Part shown: positions 1 through 5,802 of the stretch, in pieces
How the letters are laid out: every line of letters begins with the position of its first letter
Position numbering within the stretch: the stretch's first letter is position 1
NCBI GenBank assembly: GCA_030830385.1
Contig: JAURNA010000280.1
Span: 1-6,995, forward strand
Source of the DNA: Crocinitomicaceae bacterium
GTDB lineage: Bacteria; Bacteroidota; Bacteroidia; Flavobacteriales_D; Crocinitomicaceae
DNA length: 6,995 bases
Direction of reading: 5' to 3'
Notes under the pieces: model-generated
The model's database searches: none
Told to the model about the DNA's origin: nothing
What the model saw: only the letters and a program-made list of their open reading frames with translations
Position numbers and translations under genes: made by a program

Positions 1-1582
1 AGAAGAAGGTAAGGATAAGTGTTTCAATGTGCGACCCATCCACGTCGGCATCACACATGATGATTACCTTGTGGTAGCGAAGTTTCTCGAGGTTGAGTGC
101 TTTGGAATCCTCTTCGGTTCCTACCCGAACTCCCAGCGCAGTATAAATGTTCTTGATTTCCTCATTTTCGAAGATTTTGTGCTGCATTGCTTTCTCAACG
201 TTCAAAATCTTTCCTCTCAGTGGCATGATTGCCTGAAAGTGGCGATCGCGGCCTTGTTTCGCTGTTCCTCCTGCCGAATCTCCCTCCACGAGGTACAATT
301 CGCATTCAGCCGGATCTTTCGAAGCGCAATCAGCGAGTTTCCCGGGCAATCCGCTTCCGGACAGCACATTTTTACGCTGAACCATCTCGCGTGCCTTACG
401 TGCAGCCGTACGAGCCTTAGCGGCCAAAATCACCTTCTGCACGATCGTTTTCGCCTCATTCGGGTGTTCTTCCAGATAATCAGAGAGCATTTCAGAAACT
501 CCCTGGCTCACTGGTGCCGTAACTTCGCGGTTACCGAGTTTCGTTTTCGTTTGCCCTTCGAACTGAGGTTCTGCGACCTTCACGGATACAACGGCCGTCA
601 ATCCTTCGCGGAAGTCGTCTCCTTCAATCTCTACCTTTTCTTTCGCGAGTATACCGGAATCCGTGGCATACTTCTTTAGGGTATTGGTTAGTCCTCGGCG
701 GAATCCAGAAAGGTGCGTTCCTCCTTCGTGCGTGTTGATGTTGTTTACATACGCCTGGATATTTTCTCCGTATGACGTATTGTACGTAAGTGCAACCTCC
801 ACTGGAATCCCGTCCTTCTCACCTTCGAAGTGAATCACGTCTGTAATCAGAGGTTCACGGTTTCGATCCAGGTATTTAACGAATTCGCTGAGTCCGAGTT
901 CAGAATAGAAAATATCCGATTGAAACTTTCCGTCTTCAAGAACAACACGCTCATCAACCAGTGTGATTCGAATCCCTTTGTTCAGGAACGCCAGCTCGCG
1001 CACACGTGCTGCGAGTGTATCGTAATTGTATGTATGTACTTCGAAAATAGACCGGTCCGGAACAAATGTTACCTCTGTGCCTGTTCGGTCACTCGTACCG
1101 ATTTCTTTAACGTCGTAAAGTGGCTTGCCTATTTCGTATTCCTGTTGGAAGATTTTTCCTTCGCGGTGAACCACTACCTTCAGGGAAGTAGAGAGAGCAT
1201 TCACGCAGGACACCCCTACTCCGTGCAATCCTCCGGATACTTTGTAGGTATCTTTATCGAATTTACCACCGGCGTGAAGTACGGTCATTACGACTTCCAG
1301 TGCCGACTTTTTTTCTTTGGAGTGCATCGCGGTAGGAATGCCTCGACCGTTGTCTGCAACGCTAATTGAATCTCCTTCGTGAAGGATTACTGTAATTTCA
1401 TCACAATAACCGGCCAAAGCCTCATCAATCGAATTATCGATAACCTCGTATACCAGATGATGCAGCCCCTTGGTTCCAACGTCTCCAATGTACATCGCAG
1501 GACGTTTTCTCACCGCCTCTAATCCTTCTAACACCTGAATGTTATCAGCGGCATAGTCCTGCTTCTTCATTTCATCGCTCAT
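1..1582 (-). CDS. gyrB: DNA gyrase subunit B (partial, C-terminus beyond left edge)
   Basis: ATP-hydrolysing subunit of type II topoisomerase, which with GyrA introduces negative supercoils. 527 codons are visible. The GHKL ATPase domain comes first: the general-base Glu is E46, the Mg-binding Asn is N50, the nucleotide-binding D77 sits in DNGRGIP, and the ATP-lid glycines are in SGGLHGVG at 116-123. The transducer domain follows. The Toprim domain shows EGDSAGG (catalytic E433) and the metal-binding acidic triplet D511, D513, D515, after which the gene leaves the window. PLRGKILNVEKA after the first Toprim motif, and AVRKRPAMYIGDVG near the N-terminus, favour GyrB over ParE. By comparison with family members of about 650 residues, some 120 are missing. 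The ATG at 1582 was chosen because it starts the conserved N-terminus; a second ATG four codons in is less likely. There is no clear Shine-Dalgarno sequence. The gene is divergent from the OmpA-like gene. Confidence 0.97.
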   Translation of the reverse strand, partial: MSDEMKKQDYAADNIQVLEGLEAVRKRPAMYIGDVGTKGLHHLVYEVIDNSIDEALAGYCDEITVILHEGDSISVADNGRGIPTAMHSKEKKSALEVVMTVLHAGGKFDKDTYKVSGGLHGVGVSCVNALSTSLKVVVHREGKIFQQEYEIGKPLYDVKEIGTSDRTGTEVTFVPDRSIFEVHTYNYDTLAARVRELAFLNKGIRITLVDERVVLEDGKFQSDIFYSELGLSEFVKYLDRNREPLITDVIHFEGEKDGIPVEVALTYNTSYGENIQAYVNNINTHEGGTHLSGFRRGLTNTLKKYATDSGILAKEKVEIEGDDFREGLTAVVSVKVAEPQFEGQTKTKLGNREVTAPVSQGVSEMLSDYLEEHPNEAKTIVQKVILAAKARTAARKAREMVQRKNVLSGSGLPGKLADCASKDPAECELYLVEGDSAGGTAKQGRDRHFQAIMPLRGKILNVEKAMQHKIFENEEIKNIYTALGVRVGTEEDSKALNLEKLRYHKVIIMCDADVDGSHIETLILTFF

Positions 1583-1625
1583 AGTCTTGTAGCTAAGGGG
1601 AAACACCCCGTTTTTGAATAACACA

Positions 1626-1633
1626 CAAAAATA
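1626..1633 (-). promoter_or_regulatory. Predicted gyrB promoter, -7 element
   Basis: The minus strand reads TATTTTTG, an exact match to the Bacteroidota -7 consensus TAnnTTTG, 44 bp upstream of the gyrB ATG. Transcription would start near 1620, giving a leader of about 37 nt. I see no good TTG/TTTG -33 element 19-21 bp upstream, so this rests on the -7 box and its position. A 12-base stretch including this box (1625-1636) recurs at the E2 promoter. Confidence 0.5.
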
Positions 1634-1682
1634 ACCATCCAGCCCAGGATTAGGGCGAGATTCGACAATTTAAAACCGGAAT

Positions 1683-1714
1683 TTATCAACAGTTTTTTGG
1701 GCAAATTGTTAATA
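1683..1714. promoter_or_regulatory. Imperfect inverted repeat with DnaA-box-like arms
   Basis: TATCAACA (1684-1691) and TGTTAATA (1707-1714) form an inverted repeat matching at 7 of 8 positions, with a 15-bp spacer. The left arm with its flanking base reads TTATCAACA, one mismatch from a DnaA box (TTATCCACA). The right arm, read on the minus strand, is CTATTAACA, a poorer match. It lies between the two divergent genes, upstream of both. It could be an operator or DnaA site, or chance in an AT-rich spacer. The rest of the 1583-1799 intergenic region shows nothing else convincing. A plus-strand -7 candidate for the OmpA-like gene, GATTTTTG at 1737-1744, has one mismatch and no -33 element. Confidence 0.25.
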
Positions 1715-1799
1715 GCTTTTTATCGTGGGTCTGAAAGATTTTTGAGCAAAAATGGAACATTCTTTGATTTTCTCCGATATACAAGGAAAGAACGGCGGC

Positions 1800-2666
1800 A
1801 TGCGATTCATTTTTACCCTCATATTTTCACTCTTTTTTGTGACGATTTCCTTTGCTCAAAACACGGTGTTTGAAGGAACCTGGAAGGGAGTAATTCTGCG
1901 CAAGGGACAAACGATTCAGCAAGGTACGGTCCTGTATGCACAGTTTGACGTAAACGGTAGTTCGATCAGCGGCTACACCCGTGAAGAAAGTTTCGACTCC
2001 CCCTATTTCTCGGTCAAGAAATTGAGCGGAAATGCAGAGGGCGGTCAATTGTCTTTCTCACATATCGTAGAGGTCAAAAGCAAAAAAACGGGCCGCATGA
2101 AATGGTGTCGATTTGAAGCTAAACTTCAATACGATGTAAAAAAGGGCTATCTGAAGGGTGAATACGTGAGTACAGACTGCCGGAATGTTATCGGGAACAT
2201 GGTACTGTACCGGGAGCAGTTTGAACTCGGCACAGGCGACGAAATGGACATGAGTCACATGTGGTTTACTCAATTCATTAAGGATTACAACGAAGGACTC
2301 AGCGCACCGGAGATTCGAAAAATGGAGCGTGACAATTTCGTCTTTGAGCCCATTTTCTTCGATTACGACAAATTTGAAATTCGTGAAACGCACCACGAAT
2401 TCCTCAACCGCATGATCAAAATTGTCAAAGGGCATTCTGATCTGCGCGTAAAGGTTACGGGACACACGGATTCTGATGGATCGCATCAATACAACGACAC
2501 CTTGTCATACAACAGAGCTCAGGCAATCATCGCTTACTTTGTGGCACATGGTTTGAGCAAAGATCGGCTCGTGATCGACTTCAAAGGAGAGAAAAGCCCG
2601 GCAAGTACGAATAGTACTTCTGAAGGGCGTCAGCGTAATCGCAGGGTTGATTTTGAATTCATTTAG
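1800..2666 (+). CDS. Secreted OmpA-family protein with C-terminal peptidoglycan-binding domain
   Basis: A 288-residue envelope protein. Residues 1-19 form a signal peptide with a short basic start, a hydrophobic core and likely signal peptidase I cleavage after SFA, before Q20. No lipobox Cys is present, so it is not a lipoprotein. Residues about 24-138 form a beta-rich domain beginning FEGTWKG, with cysteines C103 and C127 that could form a disulfide; I cannot name its family with certainty. Residues about 181-288 are an OmpA-like domain: FFDYDKFEI, then TGHTDSDG with D224, then R239 exactly 15 residues later, the spacing of the Asp/Arg pair that binds diaminopimelate in OmpA, and a closing NRRVDFEF. 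It probably ties the outer membrane or a periplasmic complex to peptidoglycan. The ATG at 1800 was chosen over an in-frame ATG at 1752 because it starts the signal peptide directly and follows AAGGAAAG, one of few purine-rich ribosome-binding candidates here. It converges with pabA. Confidence 0.88.
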   Translation: MRFIFTLIFSLFFVTISFAQNTVFEGTWKGVILRKGQTIQQGTVLYAQFDVNGSSISGYTREESFDSPYFSVKKLSGNAEGGQLSFSHIVEVKSKKTGRMKWCRFEAKLQYDVKKGYLKGEYVSTDCRNVIGNMVLYREQFELGTGDEMDMSHMWFTQFIKDYNEGLSAPEIRKMERDNFVFEPIFFDYDKFEIRETHHEFLNRMIKIVKGHSDLRVKVTGHTDSDGSHQYNDTLSYNRAQAIIAYFVAHGLSKDRLVIDFKGEKSPASTNSTSEGRQRNRRVDFEFI

Positions 2667-2728
2667 ACAATCGAAGAAGCAATGTCCTGAGATCATAATT
2701 TTCCCAATGGAATGGGTTATGGTTAGGA

Positions 2729-2760
2729 GGTTTTTCACAGAAAATGCAACCGATATTTTT
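2729..2760 (+). terminator. Weak candidate terminator after the OmpA-like gene
   Basis: In the 145-bp convergent gap between the OmpA-like gene and pabA, a bulged hairpin can be drawn: GGTTTTTC (2729-2736), loop ACA, GAAAA, a 4-base bulge TGCA, then ACC (2749-2751), followed by a run of five T at 2756-2760. The stem is AT-rich and interrupted, so stability is doubtful. No better terminator is visible on either strand in this gap, and I see no small gene in it. Confidence 0.2.
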
Positions 2761-2811
2761 CCATTCGTAATGTTCGTGATCGGGCTTATCTGGGCACGGG
2801 TTTCGGGTACT

Positions 2812-3405
2812 TTATCCGGATGAATGCGATCGGTCACAATCGAACCTGAATGATTCAAGCTGATTCAGAAAATTTCGAAGAATTCGCTTTCCTTCAGGAG
2901 TCATAACGGAGTCAGGATGAAACTGGACACCAAAGATCTTCAATTCCGGATTTTCGATCGCCATAACCACTCCTTCAGCGGATCGTGAGACAACTTCAAA
3001 TTTCCCATCACCTCGTATCGCCCAACTATGATACAATCCGACGTTAAACCCTTTGGCACAACCTGTAAAGAGAGTTCCATCGGCTTTCACGTGCATCTCA
3101 ACCCCATGTCGCACTGCATTGAGATTGTACAATTCATCCCCCAGGTGCTGCGCCAGACATTGCATGCCAAGACAGACGCCAAGAATGGGTATTTTACCAA
3201 CGGTGTGCCCCAGAAATTCCATGCAAATTCCCGCATCTTCAGGTAATCCGGGACCAGGAGAAATTACGACTCCATCGAATAAAGGCCAGTCATTTACATC
3301 CCTGTCATTTCTTCGCACCACAACATCCGCACCCAGTTCTTCCAGGTAATGCGACAAATTATAGGTGAAGGAATCAAAGTTATCAATCAAGAGAATCCGT
3401 TGCAC
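2812..3405 (-). CDS. pabA: Aminodeoxychorismate/anthranilate synthase component II (class I glutamine amidotransferase)
   Basis: Hydrolyses glutamine and passes ammonia to a chorismate-binding partner (PabB for p-aminobenzoate and folate, or TrpE for anthranilate and tryptophan). At 197 residues it is the usual size for the family. Signature parts: ILLIDNFDSFTYNL at 4-17, oxyanion loop SPGPG at 49-53, nucleophile elbow GVCLGMQ with C78, HSWA at 126-129, and FHPDSV with His163. The third triad residue, normally Glu in HPES, is Asp165 here (codon GAC at 2913-2911). The start is taken as GTG at 3405: there is no in-frame ATG, the family N-terminus begins right there, and the upstream TTG at 3435 lies inside the predicted -7 box. 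No pabB, trpE or other trp gene is in the window, so PabA versus TrpG, or a dual role, cannot be decided. The symbol is a best guess. Confidence 0.9.
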   Translation of the reverse strand: MQRILLIDNFDSFTYNLSHYLEELGADVVVRRNDRDVNDWPLFDGVVISPGPGLPEDAGICMEFLGHTVGKIPILGVCLGMQCLAQHLGDELYNLNAVRHGVEMHVKADGTLFTGCAKGFNVGLYHSWAIRGDGKFEVVSRSAEGVVMAIENPELKIFGVQFHPDSVMTPEGKRILRNFLNQLESFRFDCDRSHSSG

Positions 3406-3430
3406 GAAGACTATATTTATACTAAACTTG
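3400..3430 (+). promoter_or_regulatory. Candidate promoter for ridA and the glycosyltransferase
   Basis: On the plus strand, TTG at 3400-3402 is followed after exactly 20 bp by TAAACTTG at 3423-3430, one mismatch from the Bacteroidota -7 consensus TAnnTTTG. A start near 3437 would leave a leader of about 10 nt before the ridA TTG codon. An alternative -7 candidate, TATATTTA at 3412-3419, also has one mismatch but no matching -33 element. The -33 element sits right beside the pabA start codon. Confidence 0.4.
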
Positions 3431-3432
3431 TA

Positions 3433-3464
3433 CAAAATTAATCAGTTGAAAAAAGGATTACAAA
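3433..3464 (-). promoter_or_regulatory. Predicted pabA promoter (-33 and -7 elements)
   Basis: Reading the minus strand, TTTG (3464-3461) is followed after exactly 20 bp by TAATTTTG (3440-3433). Both elements and the spacing match the Bacteroidota housekeeping promoter TTTG-N(19-21)-TAnnTTTG without mismatch. Transcription would start near 3426, about 20 nt before the GTG start of pabA, which supports that start. The -33 element lies inside the first codons of ridA on the other strand. Confidence 0.65.
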
Positions 3465-3823
3465 TTCCGGGAGCCCCGGCTCCTATCGGCCCTTACAGTC
3501 AGGCAATTCTCGTTCAAAATACCCTGTATGTGTCCGGACAAATTCCGCTGGATCCGGTAACTGGTGAATGGGTCAATTCCAGTATTGCCGACGCTACCCA
3601 TCAGGTGATGAAAAACCTGATCGCCCTCGTGAACGAAGCAGGAATGGATGTTGACAATATCGTAAAATGCAGTATTTTCCTGAGTGATATGGACAATTTT
3701 GCGGTGATGAATGACGTTTACGGTAGTTACTTTGGAGACGTTCCTCCCGCTCGTGAAACAGTGGAAGTAGCGCGTTTGCCGAAGGATGTAGACGTAGAAA
3801 TATCCTGCATCGCCGTTCGATAA
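3446..3823 (+). CDS. ridA: RidA family reactive-intermediate (enamine/imine) deaminase
   Basis: RidA (YjgF/YER057c/UK114) hydrolyses reactive enamine/imine intermediates such as 2-aminoacrylate, released by PLP-dependent dehydratases, protecting PLP enzymes from damage; it acts in the cytosol as a trimer. The 125 residues match the family length closely. Visible signatures: APAPIGPYSQA at 10-20 with Y17, SGQIP at 30-34, PPAR with the catalytic Arg at R103 (equivalent to E. coli R105), VEVARLPKDV at 106-115, and E118 near the end in the position of the E. coli active-site Glu. Arg plus Glu is the pattern of true deaminating RidA proteins. The start is TTG at 3446 (MKKGLQIPGAPAPIG): no ATG is in range, and the in-frame ATG at 3365 would add a non-homologous extension antisense to pabA. 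The next gene begins two bases after the stop, so the two are probably co-transcribed. Confidence 0.93.
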   Translation: MKKGLQIPGAPAPIGPYSQAILVQNTLYVSGQIPLDPVTGEWVNSSIADATHQVMKNLIALVNEAGMDVDNIVKCSIFLSDMDNFAVMNDVYGSYFGDVPPARETVEVARLPKDVDVEISCIAVR

Positions 3824-3825
3824 AA

Positions 3826-5730
3826 TTGGTTGTATCAGCGACATATCAACTTTCCGTCATCATTGTCAATTACAATGTTGAACACTTTCTGAATCAATGC
3901 CTTACATCGGTCAGAAAAGCGAGCCAGAACCTCGACGTAGAGGTATTTGTTGTCGACAACTGCTCAGTAGACGGATCGCTCGAAATGTTGAAACGGGACT
4001 TTCCCGGGGTGAAGTTGATTGAGAACCGCGAAAATGTTGGTTTTTCAAAGGCGAATAACCAGGCCATCAAAGAATCAACGGGGCAATATGTGCTGTTACT
4101 AAACCCTGACACGGTCGTTGCCGAAGACACATTTGAAAAAGTTGTTGCTTTTATGGACGAGCACCCCGATTGTGGGGGCTTGGGGGTACGAATGATTGAT
4201 GGTGTCGGACAGTTTCTTCCTGAATCGAAACGAGGTCTCCCGACTCCCTGGGTAGCTTTTTATAAGATCTTCGGCTTAACGAGTCTTTTTCCAACGTCTC
4301 GAAAGTTTGGTCAATATCATCAGGGGCATCTTCCTGAGCATGAGATCAACCCAACCGAAGTTTTGAGTGGGGCATTCATGCTAATGCGTGCCGAAGCATT
4401 GGAAAAAGTAGGGCTTCTGGATGAGGACTACTTTATGTACGGAGAAGACATCGATCTCTCTTATCGTATTACTCAGGGCGGCTACAAGAACTACTATTTC
4501 CCGGAAACTACCATCATCCATTACAAAGGAGAAAGCACAAAGAAAAGTTCCGTCAATTACGTCGTTATTTTCTATCGGGCCATGGTAATTTTCGCCCGAA
4601 AACACTTCTCCGGAAAAAGCGCTTCACTGAGCTCGTTTCTGATCAATTTTGCAATTTATCTTCGCGCGTTCATGGCTATATTGAGTCGGTTTGTTAAGCG
4701 CTCTTTCCTTCCTTTCATGGACGCTTTGTACCTGGTCACCGGATTGTATGCGCTCACCAATTACTGGCAAAAAGCCGGCATTGACTTTCCGGATGATTTA
4801 ATCCGTTATTCCATACCGATGTACGCAGGCACGTGGTTGATTAGTTCGTTCGTGAACGGAGGCTACGACTTTCCCTTCAAACTTGCCAAGTACACGAAAG
4901 GGGTTCTCATGGGAACGATACTCATCCTCGTCGCGTATGCGATCCTGCCCAAAGACTATCAGTTTTCCCGATTATTCATCTTCGTCGGTGCAGGATGGAC
5001 ATTGATCTACTACTTACTATCCCGGCTCTTCTTTCATGTGGCATTCAAAGGTCGGTTCCGGTTGTTTCGTAAAAAGAAATCTTTCTCCGTTATCGCCTCA
5101 AACGAAGAACTGGAACGAATAAAAGGTTTGATTCGTAAAACTCAACCGAACGCCGGAGCAATCCTGCAAGGGTCCAGTGGTCAATTGCATCAAATTGATG
5201 CGGACGAACTCATTTTCGCCTCAAAAAATTACTCATTCGGACAAATCATAAAATGGATGTCGTACGCTTCCGGGAGAGGAATCGAATTCAAAATTGCTCC
5301 TCCCGACAAATTGCTCTTGATTGGAAGTAATTCGATTGATACTGCCGGAGAACTCTACACCCTGAATCTGAACGCATTGAACAGCGATGAAAACAAGCGC
5401 AAGAAGCGACTGTTCGACTTCGTTATTGCCTCCGGTTTCCTGATTGCTTCTCCTCTGTTGTTCTTTCTGTACAAATCTCCTCCATCCTTGTACAGAAACC
5501 TCGGAAACATTTGGATTGGTAAGCGTTCTTTTATCGGGTATACAGATATTGAAATGAAACAAGACGTTCGTCTTCCCAAAATCCGGGAAGGAATCTTTTC
5601 ACCAGCCGATGCTTTGGAAGGAGCGGATAAGGCACTTCGTGAAAAATTGAATCTATTGTACTCACATGATTACTCCATGCGAAAAGATTTCAGCATCGTG
5701 CGAAAGCTGTGGAGAAATTTGGACCGGTAA
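3826..5730 (+). CDS. GT2 glycosyltransferase fused to a degenerate polyprenyl-phosphate sugar-1-phosphate transferase-like membrane module
   Basis: A 634-residue membrane protein, probably acting in cell-surface glycan synthesis at the cytoplasmic face. Residues about 9-240 are a GT-A glycosyltransferase family 2 domain of the rhamnosyltransferase type: VIIVNYN at 11-17, VVDNCSVDGS at 42-51, NVGFSKANNQA at 70-80, NPD at 93-95 as DXD equivalent, and YGEDIDL at 205-211 with the likely catalytic acidic pair E207/D208. The remainder resembles a WbaP/WcaJ-type transferase: about four or five hydrophobic segments (roughly 268-290, 298-312, 331-345, 358-374, 382-404), a soluble Rossmann-like part (about 418-515), then KKRLFDFVIASGFLIASPLL at 526-545, matching the start of a bacterial sugar transferase domain. 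The expected catalytic core is missing; the chain passes straight to GKRSFIGY at 565-572. Activity of this half is doubtful. The start is TTG at 3826, two bases after ridA; no ATG is near and VIIVNYN must be included. Sugar and acceptor are unknown. Confidence 0.85.
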   Translation: MVVSATYQLSVIIVNYNVEHFLNQCLTSVRKASQNLDVEVFVVDNCSVDGSLEMLKRDFPGVKLIENRENVGFSKANNQAIKESTGQYVLLLNPDTVVAEDTFEKVVAFMDEHPDCGGLGVRMIDGVGQFLPESKRGLPTPWVAFYKIFGLTSLFPTSRKFGQYHQGHLPEHEINPTEVLSGAFMLMRAEALEKVGLLDEDYFMYGEDIDLSYRITQGGYKNYYFPETTIIHYKGESTKKSSVNYVVIFYRAMVIFARKHFSGKSASLSSFLINFAIYLRAFMAILSRFVKRSFLPFMDALYLVTGLYALTNYWQKAGIDFPDDLIRYSIPMYAGTWLISSFVNGGYDFPFKLAKYTKGVLMGTILILVAYAILPKDYQFSRLFIFVGAGWTLIYYLLSRLFFHVAFKGRFRLFRKKKSFSVIASNEELERIKGLIRKTQPNAGAILQGSSGQLHQIDADELIFASKNYSFGQIIKWMSYASGRGIEFKIAPPDKLLLIGSNSIDTAGELYTLNLNALNSDENKRKKRLFDFVIASGFLIASPLLFFLYKSPPSLYRNLGNIWIGKRSFIGYTDIEMKQDVRLPKIREGIFSPADALEGADKALREKLNLLYSHDYSMRKDFSIVRKLWRNLDR

Positions 5731-5757
5731 ACGCTCGGAACGTACAGAATTTTCGGT

Positions 5758-5765
5758 TATTTTTG
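5758..5765 (+). promoter_or_regulatory. Predicted E2 gene promoter, -7 element
   Basis: TATTTTTG matches TAnnTTTG exactly and lies 37 bp before the E2 ATG, in the 72-bp gap after the glycosyltransferase. A start near 5771 would give a leader of about 32 nt. There is no convincing TTG at the -33 position. The box is flanked by a perfect 7-bp inverted repeat, AATTTTC (5748-5754) and GAAAATT (5772-5778). I see no terminator for the glycosyltransferase unit in this gap. Confidence 0.5.
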
Positions 5766-5802
5766 TACTCTGAAAATTGAACCGGATTAATTCAAACAAG
5801 CA

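Noticed and set aside
29..1369. Long plus-strand open frames at 29-679 and 830-1369
   Set aside because: They are antisense to gyrB, show no family motifs, and gyrB motifs run unbroken through both.
1597..1615. GGGG-AAACA-CCCC hairpin followed by a run of T on the plus strand, resembling a terminator
   Set aside because: The stem is only four pairs, no plus-strand gene ends there, and it lies in the gyrB leader on the opposite strand.
1752..1799. Upstream ATG that would add 16 residues to the OmpA-like protein
   Set aside because: It would put a polar stretch in front of a standard signal peptide; the ATG at 1800 has a purine-rich ribosome-binding candidate just upstream.
2700..2716. CCCA...TGGG repeat in the convergent gap as a terminator
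   Set aside because: A four-pair stem with no T run beyond it on either strand is too weak.
3406..3435. TTG at 3435 as the start of pabA
   Set aside because: This codon overlaps the predicted -7 box, upstream of the expected transcription start, and the added ten residues are not part of the family.
3365..3445. N-terminal extension of RidA from the ATG at 3365
   Set aside because: The extra 27 residues are basic and unlike any RidA N-terminus, overlap the start of pabA antisense, and lie upstream of the candidate ridA promoter start.
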